DNA of 64,000 bases. Source: Bradyrhizobium manausense (GTDB lineage Bacteria > Pseudomonadota > Alphaproteobacteria > Rhizobiales > Xanthobacteraceae). The translations under genes were made by a program, and so were the position numbers. Every line of letters starts with the position of its first letter. Positions within the stretch are counted from its first letter, which is position 1. The notes under the pieces were generated by a model. That model worked only from the letters and a program-made list of their open reading frames with translations, ran no database searches and was not told the origin of the DNA. The DNA lies in contig NZ_JAFCKB010000028.1 in the NCBI RefSeq assembly GCF_018130615.1, positions 1 through 64,000 on the forward strand, read 5' to 3'. This document shows positions 17,692-26,300 of this stretch, piece by piece.

Positions 17692-18462
17692 TCAGTTGCC
17701 GGCCGGGTGCGCCGCCGGAACGGCATGAGCCCGGTTCAACAGGATGCCGACCTCGTCGAGATCCTGCATCGACTCGTCGATGGCCTCGTTGGCCGGGATA
17801 TTGAGCCGGTACCCGACGTACCGCCGCGCCACGATGGCGTCGAAACCGAGGCGGTCACGGAGCTTCTTGCGCAGCTTGCTGACGTGGCTCTCGATCACGC
17901 TCTCGTCGAACGTGGATTCGAAGATACCGTAGACGGCATTGAAGATCTGCGTCTTGGTGACCCACTTGCCGTGATTGCTGACCATATATTCGAGAATGCG
18001 CAGCTCGCGGCGGGGTAGGGTGAGGGCGTGCCCTGCGATCTCGGGATCACGTCCGTTGAAGAAGACCTGGATCCTGGTCTCGCAGGGCCTTGGCAGTTCG
18101 CCCACCCGGCGGCGTGCGATCGCGGCCGTCCGGGCGAGGATCTCACGCAGGTGAATCGGCACGTGCACGACGTCGTCGACGCCCGCCTCGAACAGCTCCA
18201 ACGTGTTCTTGAGCATCTTCTGGCCGCTCATCGCGATGATCGGAGCCGCGGATCGCTTGCGCATCGCCCGTGGCAGGCTTCCGCGGGCATCGCAGTCCCC
18301 CAGAAGAAAGGCATCAACGGCTGCTAGGTCCGATTCGTTCGCGGATTGCAGCCAGTCCCAGAATTCTCCGGAGGAGAAGCCGATCGACGATACGCCTTCG
18401 CGAACGAGCCCTCCTACGTAGCTGTTCGTGACGCTCTCGCGATCATCAACGATAATATACAT
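17692..18462 (-). CDS. lafR: Lateral-flagella master regulator, LafR/FtcR type
   Basis: A 256-residue OmpR-family response regulator, convergent with the flagellar operon. The receiver domain covers about 1-118 and the winged-helix DNA-binding domain about 125-222 (LTLPRRELRILEYMVSNHGK, ESHVSKLRKKL, RYVGYRL). The acidic pair Asp6/Asp7 is present, with Asp56 at the position of the phospho-acceptor (AFLLGD). However, the conserved Lys of the active site is replaced (HVPI where K-P is usual), so phosphorylation control is doubtful. FtcR of Brucella, Rem of Sinorhizobium and LafR of Bradyrhizobium are the family members that switch on flagellar genes from such loci. A C-terminal tail of about 35 residues is extra. 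Confidence 0.85.
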   Translation of the reverse strand: MYIIVDDRESVTNSYVGGLVREGVSSIGFSSGEFWDWLQSANESDLAAVDAFLLGDCDARGSLPRAMRKRSAAPIIAMSGQKMLKNTLELFEAGVDDVVHVPIHLREILARTAAIARRRVGELPRPCETRIQVFFNGRDPEIAGHALTLPRRELRILEYMVSNHGKWVTKTQIFNAVYGIFESTFDESVIESHVSKLRKKLRDRLGFDAIVARRYVGYRLNIPANEAIDESMQDLDEVGILLNRAHAVPAAHPAGN

Positions 18463-19284
18463 CAGTCAGTCGCCCCTGTTTCGCACTTGCAGCGGCCGGG
18501 AGGTTTATTGTGATGCCCCGGCTCGTCAGCCATGCTGTTTGACGATATTTCCCTCCCGCGAACCGTTGTTATGGTTTCGATATTCGCGGGCAGCCCTACG
18601 CATTCAGTGCCTGCGTGAGCAGGCCTGTTACTTCGACTCGATACTGAACGCTTACTGCGTGAAGCCCGGCGGATGTCCTACGTATCACCTTGCGGGGCGG
18701 ATTGAGAAAACGACCTGGTACAGTTGCGTCACGTTGCTCGTTGCGCTCGAACACTACTGAACTCAGTCGATCTCCTCGCCAACGGGCGAGAATCACTTGA
18801 TGTCGACCGTAACAATTGCCGATTTCCGATCAAGCGTGCGAAACAAAGCGTTTGCTACGTGTGTTTGATGCTGTTGGTTTGTTTCCGGTTGTTTCTTTGT
18901 ATGTCGGTGCACATCAGTTGATTTGGAATTCGAACTAGTTCTGCACCCTGACGGTTACAAAGTTCCGGATACCCGTACAAATACAGCTATTTTGGGTAGT
19001 GCTGCCGGGCCGCCGCAGTGAGGGGTTTTCAACCCCGGATTGACTCTCTTTGCTGCGCACTCGCGTGCGACAACTCGACTCATATATCGCGGCGAGACTC
19101 CAGCTTGGCGAAATCTTGGCGAGTGTGTGTCTTTCGAGTCGCACTTTTGCCTCGTGTATGACGCGTTGGACATCATTCGATGTCGCATTGCTTGTGACGA
19201 ATGGAATTTTTGATGCGCACGTTTCAGGCAAGCTTCGCCAATTAGCTTCGTTCGACAGATCGAAAACGAACGGAGCATTCTCAA
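18463..19284. other. 822-bp non-coding, AT-richer gap with hairpins
   Basis: Divergent region between lafR and the coiled-coil membrane protein gene. Short open frames exist, but none has both a ribosome site and protein-like composition. I see an inverted repeat CCCGCGAA/TTCGCGGG (18555-18562 and 18583-18590), a hairpin GCCTGC-GTGA-GCAGGC (18609-18624), the palindrome GAACTAGTTC (18932-18941), and GGGGTT-TTC-AACCCC (19022-19036). Base composition from about 18820 to 18960 is much richer in T than the rest of the window. Likely a long regulatory region; a small RNA is possible. Confidence 0.5.
18555..18590. promoter_or_regulatory. Inverted repeat upstream of lafR
   Basis: Perfect 8-bp arms CCCGCGAA and TTCGCGGG flank 20 bases that contain a nested AACC/GGTT pair. 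It lies 93-128 bp upstream of the lafR start and could be a leader hairpin or operator. Confidence 0.3.
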
Positions 19285-20220
19285 ATGTTGTCCGATGGAA
19301 AAACGCGACCCGCTGAAACTGCGGATTTGGCCGTTGCGGCGAAGCCGGCTCCGGAAGCGCGCGATACGAAGATCAATCATGCGCCGCGCGCGGCCAAGCC
19401 TGCGACAGCTGCCAAGCCCGCGTCTGCAGCGAGCGACGAAGTTGCGGCCAAGGCAGCGCTCGAGGGATTGAAGCGCATTCGCGCCAAGGCACGCCTCGAT
19501 AAGATGGCGATACCAAAGCCTGCGCCGGTGGTGATCAAGCCGGCGGTGATCGTGGCCAAGCCGCCGCCGCCGCGTCCGACATGGGTCGCACCGCTCGCGA
19601 CATTGGCGGTTGCCGCCATCCTGGTGGTTTGCGCCTGCACCGGCGTCATTGCCTATCTCACTACGCAGCCGAGCCAGACCAATGCCGCGGCCAATGCGGA
19701 GATCAGGAATCTGCGCGATACGGTCGCCCAGTTGCGCAAGCAATTGTCCGGCGTCTCCGAGAATCTCGACGGCCTGCGAACCGCGGTCGATCAGTCGAGC
19801 AAGGCGACCAGCGATCGTTTCGGCCGGTTCGCCGAGAATCTGGATCGCATCGAGCGGGTGAGCTCGTCCTCGACGGCAAAGCTCGACAGGCTCGCCCAGG
19901 CCCAGGTCCAGCCGCCGCCTCCCGCTGCTGTGCAGCCGTCCTCGCCGGCGATGCCGATGATGGCCTCGGTCACTGCCCCCGAGACCACGGGGTCAGTGTC
20001 TCCGGTCGAACGCAGCTCGGCACCGCGAAAGGTGATCAAAGGCTGGTCGGTCCGTCAGGCCTATGAGGGTATCGCGATCCTTCAAGGGCCGAACGGTGTC
20101 GTCGAGGCCGTGCTTGGCCAGCAGGTCCCGGGCCTCGGGCGCATCGAGGAGATCAGGAACGAGAACGGCCGTCTTGTCGTCGAGACCAGCGGCGGCGTGG
20201 TTCATTCCGCGCGTAAATGA
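19285..20220 (+). CDS. Membrane-anchored coiled-coil protein of unknown function
   Basis: A 311-residue protein I do not recognise. Residues 1-97 are cytoplasmic, rich in Ala, Lys and Pro (repeated AAKPA units). One membrane segment spans about 100-125. A coiled coil follows (about 133-205: NLRDTVAQLRKQL, DGLRTAV, ENLDRIERV), then a Pro/Ser linker and a conserved-looking C-terminal domain of about 65 residues beginning VIKGWSVRQAYEGIAILQGP, resembling small beta-rich periplasmic domains. The ATG has GGAG at 19272-19275. The topology suggests an inner-membrane protein sensing or binding something in the periplasm. Confidence 0.75.
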   Translation: MLSDGKTRPAETADLAVAAKPAPEARDTKINHAPRAAKPATAAKPASAASDEVAAKAALEGLKRIRAKARLDKMAIPKPAPVVIKPAVIVAKPPPPRPTWVAPLATLAVAAILVVCACTGVIAYLTTQPSQTNAAANAEIRNLRDTVAQLRKQLSGVSENLDGLRTAVDQSSKATSDRFGRFAENLDRIERVSSSSTAKLDRLAQAQVQPPPPAAVQPSSPAMPMMASVTAPETTGSVSPVERSSAPRKVIKGWSVRQAYEGIAILQGPNGVVEAVLGQQVPGLGRIEEIRNENGRLVVETSGGVVHSARK

Positions 20221-20233
20221 GCGGCAGCCATTT

Positions 20234-20812
20234 CTATTGGCGGTGATGCTCGAAGCTGGTGCATAGCAGGTCGATTTCGGCTTCCGCGATCGGCGCGCGA
20301 AACAGCCGGCAGGTGAACTCGACCGTGGTCTTGTTCTCGGAAGCAGTGCGATCCTCCCGCAGGAAGATGCATCGCTTGCAGACGTCGGTATGATGCCGCT
20401 GTTCGGCGGCGTCCGCCTGATCGAGCACGTGTCGCAGTGTGTCGCGAAAGCGGATCTTGCTGTCATCATCAAGGACGGCGATGGCATCGACCAGGCCATT
20501 GACGGGATCGCGTGCTAGAAACTTCTTGCCTTGCTGCGTCACGCTCAGCATGACGGAGCGCTTGTCCTTGGCGGAGCGTTTCCGCTCGACATAGCCGAGC
20601 CGCTCGAGCTCGCCGATGATGAAAGAGGCCGTGCCGCGCGTGGTGCCGACATAGCTCGCCAGCGCCGAAGGCGTTGTGGAGAACCGGTTGGCACGGGAGA
20701 GAAATCGCAGCGCCATCCACTCACGATCGCGCATGCCGTGCTTGGTGCCTTCGAACCACAGGATCCGCGCCACCTGTCCCATTAATTCAATCGCTTCGCG
20801 AGCCAAATTCAT
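20234..20812 (-). CDS. MarR-family regulator with four-cysteine C-terminal tail
   Basis: A 192-residue MarR-type repressor. The winged helix is at about 28-105 (TTPSALASYVGTTRGTASF, then LGYVERKRSAKDKRSVMLSV). Beyond the usual MarR length there is a tail with Cys145, Cys148, Cys168 and Cys184, that is CX2CX19CX15C, which could bind a metal or act as a redox switch. It is convergent with the coiled-coil gene, 13 bp apart, and no obvious target gene lies downstream; the gap upstream of it leads to the dienelactone hydrolase gene. Confidence 0.85.
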   Translation of the reverse strand: MNLAREAIELMGQVARILWFEGTKHGMRDREWMALRFLSRANRFSTTPSALASYVGTTRGTASFIIGELERLGYVERKRSAKDKRSVMLSVTQQGKKFLARDPVNGLVDAIAVLDDDSKIRFRDTLRHVLDQADAAEQRHHTDVCKRCIFLREDRTASENKTTVEFTCRLFRAPIAEAEIDLLCTSFEHHRQ

Positions 20813-21285
20813 TTCGATGCCAGGTCGGATAAAGCCTTATTCAACTGGGCCTTTGGGGCGCAATCGCTGCGGGTCGGAACGAAGCTGTCGAACCTCGCTT
20901 CGCTCGAAGCGGAAACAGTTGCCGCGCTTGGAAGACGCTTTCCCCTTCTGGAGACGGAACATTCCGGAGTGGAACTAGAGCGTCATAACGAAAGTTCGAG
21001 TAAATGTGACCGCTCAACTGATCCGAAAATTTCAGTCAAATGGCACGCGCTCGCACCCGATTTTCGGGCGCTGTGCTGTGTCTGGGCAACATGATGTGTC
21101 GATGCGGCCACGATCGGGCCCGATTGTCGCGGCGAAGCGTGTCGAACGGCGCGAAGCCGCACATCATCTGCAACACGTACTGGCGCGGCGGGGACCGGCA
21201 GAACCCCGTTTCTCGGTTAATGGATGTTGCGACGCAATGCGGCCACGCGGTTAAATCGACCATCATCGGATCGAGGACTTCAAGC

Positions 21286-21462
21286 GTGTCGGCGCGAAAC
21301 GAGCAAGACGAAGCGTTCAGCGTCAAGTGTGCCGCACTGGCCGCCACAGTCGGCAACATGCTCGAGTTCTACGACTTCATCACCTACAGCTTCTGCACGA
21401 TCCAGATCGGCCGTACCTTCTTCCCGACCGGAAGCGGATACGGCAGCCTCGCACGCTGGTGA
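21286..21462 (+). pseudogene. Remnant of an MHS-family (MFS) transporter, N-terminal fragment
   Basis: From GTG 21286 the frame encodes about 58 residues, with ALAATVGNMLEFYDFITYSF and IQIGRTFFPTGSGYGSL matching the first membrane segment and first loop of MHS-family transporters. The frame then stops at 21462, and no continuation of the roughly 400 missing residues was found in the following frames. It is therefore a decayed or truncated gene. The surrounding gap (20813-21537) has no other gene I can support. Confidence 0.7.
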
Positions 21463-21537
21463 TTTGCGTTTCGTCGGCAGTTGTTAGCGAATGCGTCGCC
21501 TGAAGGATCAGGGCCAGGAAGCAGGAAGGACACATCT

Positions 21538-22425
21538 ATGAGCTTTGAAATTACCATGACATCCGACGTCGTCGGGCTGACGATAGTGGCCCCGGTCTCG
21601 CGTCGCGGATTCATGAGCGCCACTGCGGCGGTGGCCGCCGGCTACACGCTTGCGGCAGGTCCTGTCCGTGCTGAGGCCATCGCGACCGATACCGAAGGCC
21701 TCCAGGCCGGCGATGCCAAGATCAAGGTCGGCTCGGAAGAGATGCCAGCTTATTTCGCCCGTCCCGCCGGCAACACCAAGGCGCCGGTGATCATCGTGGC
21801 GATGGAGGTTTTCGGCCTGCACGAGTACATCAAGGATGTGACGCGGCGCCTGGCCAAGCTCGGCGCATTCGCGATCGCTCCCGATTATTACTTCCGCAAA
21901 GGCGTCGATCTCACCAAGGTCACCGACGTCAAGGATCTGCTGCCGGTCGTCAATTCCAAGCCGGACGCCGAGCTGCTGTCCGACCTTGATGCAGTGGTGG
22001 CATGGGCGGGAGCGCAGGGCGGTGACACCGCGAAGTTCGGCATCATCGGCTTCTGCCGCGGTGGGCGCACCGTCTGGGAATATGCCGCCCACGGCGGCGC
22101 GCTCAAGGCCGGTGTTGCCTTCTACGGCACGGTGGTCGACCCCGCCAACCCGCTGTGGCCGAAGAGCCCGATGCAGCTCGCCGGCGAGATGAAGGCGCCG
22201 GTGCTCGGCCTCTATGGAGGCGCCGATACCGGCATTCCTGTCGCGCAGGTCGAGCAGCTCAAGGCGGCGCTCGAGCAGAACAAGAAGACGGCCGAATTCA
22301 AGATCTATCCGGACGCGCCGCACGGCTTCCATGCCGACTACCGCGGCAGCTACCGCAAGGACGCCGCGGAAGATGCCTGGAAGCAGGCGCAGGCCTGGTT
22401 TAGGAAATACGGCGTGTTGAGCTGA
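21538..22425 (+). CDS. Dienelactone hydrolase family protein with Tat signal
   Basis: A 295-residue alpha/beta hydrolase of the dienelactone hydrolase family. The twin-arginine signal is SRRGFMSATAAVAAG (Arg22, Arg23), so it is probably exported folded. The catalytic triad is visible: nucleophile Cys173 in GFCRGG, Asp230 in GGADTGIP and His262 in PHGFHADYR. The start ATG 21538 has an AGGAAGGA site; the frame is open 57 bases further upstream without one. Most dienelactone hydrolases are cytoplasmic enzymes of chloroaromatic breakdown, so an exported form may act on another ester or lactone. Confidence 0.88.
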   Translation: MSFEITMTSDVVGLTIVAPVSRRGFMSATAAVAAGYTLAAGPVRAEAIATDTEGLQAGDAKIKVGSEEMPAYFARPAGNTKAPVIIVAMEVFGLHEYIKDVTRRLAKLGAFAIAPDYYFRKGVDLTKVTDVKDLLPVVNSKPDAELLSDLDAVVAWAGAQGGDTAKFGIIGFCRGGRTVWEYAAHGGALKAGVAFYGTVVDPANPLWPKSPMQLAGEMKAPVLGLYGGADTGIPVAQVEQLKAALEQNKKTAEFKIYPDAPHGFHADYRGSYRKDAAEDAWKQAQAWFRKYGVLS

Positions 22426-22440
22426 CACGAAATTCCAAAG

Positions 22441-22464
22441 GGCGGCCGATCGGCCGCCTTTTTT
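22441..22464 (+). terminator. Rho-independent terminator
   Basis: The 18-base palindrome GGCGGCCGATCGGCCGCC (22441-22458) is followed by six T. It ends the dienelactone hydrolase gene; the convergent epimerase-like gene stops three bases further on. Confidence 0.9.
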
Positions 22465-22467
22465 GTC

Positions 22468-23325
22468 TCAGGGCACAAGCTTCGCCTCGCCATCACGCCA
22501 CAGCGCATCGAGGCCGTGCCGATAGGTCGGGTGGGCCAATGTAACGCCGAGCTCACGCTTCAGTCTTGCGTTGGAGACGCGGGCGCTGCTGGAATAGAAG
22601 CTGCGCGCCATCGCCGACATCTCGGCGGTCGCGAACGCTTCTTCGTCCGGCGGCGCAGTGCCCATGAGCTGCGCGGCATAGGTGATCACGTCCTGAGACG
22701 GCGCGGGCTCGTCGTCGCAGACATTCCAGGTGCCGCCGCCACGCTGGTCGATCGCGGCCATGATCGCGCTCGCGATGTCGTCGACATGGATGCGGTTGAA
22801 GACCTGGCCGGGCTTGATGATGCGGCGGGCCGTTCCGCTGCGCAGCGTCACCAGCGCGTTGCGGCCGGGACCGTAGATGCCGGCAAGCCGGAGGATCGCG
22901 ACATTGCCACCGGCCGTGTCCATCCAGGCCTGCTCGGCCGCGACCCGCATCCGCGCGCGATCGAGGGTGGACTGCGGCGGCGTGCTCTCGTCGACCCATC
23001 CGCCGGCGTGATCGCCATAGACGCCGATGGTGGAGAGATAGACGATCTTGCGGTGGGCCGCGGCCAGCACGTCGCCGAGCGCCGCGAGCGCGGGATCGCC
23101 GGTGCTGCCCGGCGGGATCGAAGTCAGCAGGACGTCGGCATCGCTGATGCGGTCGACCGTCGCGTCATCCGGACGGCCGCCGGAAAAGGCGTGCAGCTCG
23201 AGGCCGGCAAGATCGTCCCGCCTGGCCGGATCGCGCACCGTGCCGGCGACATGCGAGAAGCGGTCGCCAAACCTGCGGACGAAACGCCGGGCGCTATAGC
23301 CGAGGCCAAGGATGAAGAGCCGCAT
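22468..23325 (-). CDS. NAD(P)-dependent epimerase/dehydratase-like (SDR) protein
   Basis: A 285-residue extended-SDR protein. I place the start at 23325 because CAGGAGACGC lies just upstream and the Rossmann motif follows at once (LFILGLGYSARRF). YLSTIGVYGDHAG carries the SDR Ser/Tyr region, and LRLAGIYGPGRNAL is typical of the YeeZ-type branch. The substrate is unknown. It diverges from the CbbY-type phosphatase gene. Confidence 0.8.
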   Translation of the reverse strand: MRLFILGLGYSARRFVRRFGDRFSHVAGTVRDPARRDDLAGLELHAFSGGRPDDATVDRISDADVLLTSIPPGSTGDPALAALGDVLAAAHRKIVYLSTIGVYGDHAGGWVDESTPPQSTLDRARMRVAAEQAWMDTAGGNVAILRLAGIYGPGRNALVTLRSGTARRIIKPGQVFNRIHVDDIASAIMAAIDQRGGGTWNVCDDEPAPSQDVITYAAQLMGTAPPDEEAFATAEMSAMARSFYSSSARVSNARLKRELGVTLAHPTYRHGLDALWRDGEAKLVP

Positions 23326-23468
23326 GCGTCTCCTGTGCAGGTCGGAGTTCCCGTTCGCGCCGGCGGCGCGTTGTCCGCTCATAAGAGATTTTTGGGTCGG
23401 GCAAAAGATATTGCGATTTTACTCGCTTCCCGCCTCGGGCGATGGTCACCCTTCACGGGGAGGCGTCG

Positions 23469-24218
23469 ATGCAGGCAGAAGCGATCGCTCCAGCGGATGC
23501 GGCAGAGCTGATCCGCAACGCTGCCGCGCTGATCTTCGATGTCGACGGCACCTTGGCCGAGACGGAGGAGCTGCATCGGCGGGCGTTCAACCTCGCCTTC
23601 GCCCGTCACGGTCTCGACTGGCATTGGGACCGTGCCGCCTACAAGGATCTGCTGCGCGTGACCGGCGGCAAGGAGCGCATCCGCGCCTTCCACACCCGGC
23701 AGTGGGTTGCGCCGCGCCTGTCGGATGCTGACATCGCCGAGCTTCACCGCATCAAGACCGCGCATTATGCCGAGTTGGTCGAGACCGGCTGCTGCTCCTT
23801 GCGGCCCGGCGTGGCGGAGCTGCTGGCTGCCGCGAAGGCGCGGGGCCAGCGGCTCGCGATCGCAACCACCACCTCGCACGGCAATATCGATGCGCTGCTG
23901 TCGCGGGCGCTGGGGCCGAACTGGGCTGGTGACTTTGACGCGATCGTTGCCGGCGACGACGTGAAGCACAAGAAGCCGGCGCCGGACGTCTATCTCGAGA
24001 TCCTGGCGCGGCTGAAGCTGGACGGGCCCGACTGCCTCGCGATCGAAGACTCCGCCAACGGGCTGATCGCGGCGTCCGGGGCGAACATCCCGGTGCTGAT
24101 TACCCGCAGCATGTTTTTTCGGGATGACGACTTCGCCGCGGCACGGGCAGTGCTGGATGATTTGTCGGAACTCGGAGGCTCAAAAACAAAAACTGAAAAA
24201 CAACCCCATGCACAGTAG
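23469..24218 (+). CDS. HAD-family phosphatase, CbbY/Gph type
   Basis: A 249-residue phosphosugar phosphatase or phosphomutase-like HAD enzyme. Motif I is IFDVDGTLAETE (Asp24 nucleophile, Asp26), motif II is IATTTSHGN, motif III is the Lys in KHKKPAPDVY and motif IV is IEDSANG. CbbY acts on xylulose-1,5-bisphosphate in autotrophs, but no Calvin-cycle genes lie here, so the substrate is open. ATG 23469 is chosen for the GGGGAGG at 23456-23462; ATG 23442 is the alternative. Confidence 0.85.
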   Translation: MQAEAIAPADAAELIRNAAALIFDVDGTLAETEELHRRAFNLAFARHGLDWHWDRAAYKDLLRVTGGKERIRAFHTRQWVAPRLSDADIAELHRIKTAHYAELVETGCCSLRPGVAELLAAAKARGQRLAIATTTSHGNIDALLSRALGPNWAGDFDAIVAGDDVKHKKPAPDVYLEILARLKLDGPDCLAIEDSANGLIAASGANIPVLITRSMFFRDDDFAAARAVLDDLSELGGSKTKTEKQPHAQ

Positions 24219-24242
24219 ATCACGCTGGCGTGAAGGCCGCGG

Positions 24243-24650
24243 TCAGTGCACCCGGTGGCTCGCTCTATCGTCCTCGGCCTGCTCGACAATCTGCGCGATC
24301 GGGCTCGACTGGTGGTGCACCAGGCGCCAGCCGTCGCCGACGCGGCGAAAATGGTTGGCCGCGGCCAGCGCGGTGCCGTCGACGATCTCGATGCAGAGCA
24401 CGCGCGCGCTGTCGCCGTCGACGATCGCCTGCGGCTCGGCGCAGACGATCTGCGGACGCTCTGGATTCTGCAGGATGTCGCGCCAGCTTCCGATCACCGT
24501 GGCATGGCCGACGATCGCGGGCCAGCCGGGATGAATGCAGGAAATGGCGTCGTCATCCGCCCACATCCGCTTCATTTCGTCGAAATCGCCCGACGAAAAA
24601 GCGGCGTAAAAAGCCGCGTTCGCGGCGATGACCTTGCTGTCCTTTGCCAT
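24243..24650 (-). CDS. SnoaL-like / NTF2-fold protein
   Basis: A 135-residue small protein of the nuclear-transport-factor-2 fold: NAAFYAAFSSGDFDEMKRMW, then CIHPGWPAIVGHATVIGSWRD and a closing VGDGWRLVHHQSSP. Such proteins act as small hydrolases, isomerases or stress proteins; no specific reaction can be given. The start 24650 has a GAGAGG site. It is convergent with the phosphatase gene. Confidence 0.8.
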   Translation of the reverse strand: MAKDSKVIAANAAFYAAFSSGDFDEMKRMWADDDAISCIHPGWPAIVGHATVIGSWRDILQNPERPQIVCAEPQAIVDGDSARVLCIEIVDGTALAAANHFRRVGDGWRLVHHQSSPIAQIVEQAEDDRASHRVH

Positions 24651-24739
24651 GCCTCTCGGGTGGGCCAATGGCAGGCAAAAATCAAGCGCGACTTCAGGCC
24701 GACTTTGAACGCAGTGCAGCATGGCTGCCCAGTTTGTGG

Positions 24740-26236
24740 TCAGGCCGAAACCAGCGTCTCCACGGCGCGCCGCGCACCTTCCTTGTAGAGACGGGCGAGC
24801 GCCGCAGTCACGGCGTCGCGCAGGCGCGGCTCGGCACCGAACGGCCCGAACACTTTTGCGACGCCGAGCAATGCGGGCGCGAGCCGTTCCGCGACGGGGC
24901 CGGCCTCGCGTGCGAGACTGGCGAGCTCGTCGGCGAGGGGATCGCGCACGTCGATGGCGCGGCCTTGCTCGTCTGTTGCGGTGACGTAGCGCATCCAGCC
25001 GGCCACCGCGAGCGCATGCGTGGCGATCGGCAGGTTTTTGGCGAGGCGATCCTGCATCGCACCGAGCAGGCGTTGCGGCAGCTTCTGTGAGCCGTCCATC
25101 GCGATCTGCCAGGTGCGGTGATGCAGCGCCGGATTGGCAAAGCGCTTGAGCAGCGAGGCGCGATAGGCGGCGAGATCGGCGCCAGCAGGCATCGTCAGCG
25201 TCACCGCGGCCTCTTCCATCACCTGCGCGGCGAGGCGCGCGAAATGTGGATCCTGCATGGTGTCGGCGATGGTCTCGTAGCCGGCGAGATAGCCAAGATA
25301 GGCCAGCGCCGAGTGGCTGGCATTGAGCAGCCGCAGCTTCATCAGCTCGAACGGCTTGACGTCGCTGACGAGCTCGACGCCCGCGGCCGCGAGATCGGGC
25401 CGGCCCGCGGCAAAGCGATCCTCGACCACCCATTGCGTGAATGGCTCGGTCATCACCGGCCAGGCGTCGCGCATCCCCAGCGCCGCAGCGACCGCATCGC
25501 GGTCGGCCTCCAGCGTCTCAGGCACGATGCGATCGACCATGGTGCAGGGGAAGGTGGCCGCATCAGCGATCCACTTGCTCAGCTCTTTTGAGCGGAGCGC
25601 GGCAAATTGCGTCACGATCCGCTGCACGGTGTGGCCGTTGGCGGCGAGATTGTCGCAGCACAACACCGTGAAAGGCGCAATGCCCAGCGCGCGCCGGCGT
25701 GCCAGCGCCGCCACGATGAAGCCGGGCGCCGACCGCGGCGCATCGAAATTATTCAGGTCGTGCACGACGTCAGGATGCCGCTCGTCGAGATCGCCGGTCT
25801 GGGGCGTGTGGCAATAGCCCTTCTCGGTGACCGTAAGCGAGACGATGCGGATGGCGGGATCGGCCATCCGCTCGACCAATGCTGCCGGCTTCTCGCGTGC
25901 GACGACGCTGTCGAGCAGCGCGCCGATGACGCGATGCTCGGTGCCTTCGGCGGCGCGCACGGCGACCGTATAGAGATGGTCCTGCGGGGCGAGGGCGTCG
26001 CGTGTGTCCGGGCTGCGCAGGCTCGCGCCGACGATGCCCCAGGAGCTGGCCGATGACGTGGAGCCCGCGGCAAGGCAATCGTCGATGACGACGGCCTGAT
26101 GGGCGCGATGAAACGCACCAAGGCCGAGATGCACGATACCGGGTGTGACGCGCGAGCGGTCATAGGACGGGCGGCGGATGCGAGGTGCCAGCCGGTCAAG
26201 ATTGGCGCTCCCAAGGCGCACCGAATTATGGCGCAT
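24740..26236 (-). CDS. uxuB: Fructuronate reductase / mannitol dehydrogenase family (UxuB-like)
   Basis: A 498-residue polyol/uronate dehydrogenase. UxuB reduces D-fructuronate to D-mannonate with NADH in the cytoplasm. The N-terminal motif IVHLGLGAFHRAHQAVV and the family signature KPFELMKLRLLNASHSALAY (with the Lys, Asn and His of the active site) are intact. The start 26236 follows GAGGGGAGAC. It diverges from a UxuR-like GntR gene with a palindromic operator between them and faces the uptake and uxuA genes, all consistent with uronate catabolism. Mannitol or other polyol dehydrogenase activity cannot be excluded from sequence alone. Confidence 0.82.
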   Translation of the reverse strand: MRHNSVRLGSANLDRLAPRIRRPSYDRSRVTPGIVHLGLGAFHRAHQAVVIDDCLAAGSTSSASSWGIVGASLRSPDTRDALAPQDHLYTVAVRAAEGTEHRVIGALLDSVVAREKPAALVERMADPAIRIVSLTVTEKGYCHTPQTGDLDERHPDVVHDLNNFDAPRSAPGFIVAALARRRALGIAPFTVLCCDNLAANGHTVQRIVTQFAALRSKELSKWIADAATFPCTMVDRIVPETLEADRDAVAAALGMRDAWPVMTEPFTQWVVEDRFAAGRPDLAAAGVELVSDVKPFELMKLRLLNASHSALAYLGYLAGYETIADTMQDPHFARLAAQVMEEAAVTLTMPAGADLAAYRASLLKRFANPALHHRTWQIAMDGSQKLPQRLLGAMQDRLAKNLPIATHALAVAGWMRYVTATDEQGRAIDVRDPLADELASLAREAGPVAERLAPALLGVAKVFGPFGAEPRLRDAVTAALARLYKEGARRAVETLVSA

Positions 26237-26300
26237 GGACGTCTCCCCTCTGCGTTGCCGCTGCTTGACATGGCGGCCGTCCTCGGTCAATGCTCCGGTC

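Noticed and set aside
18428-18796. Short frames in the gap upstream of lafR
   Set aside because: No ribosome sites and no protein-like composition.
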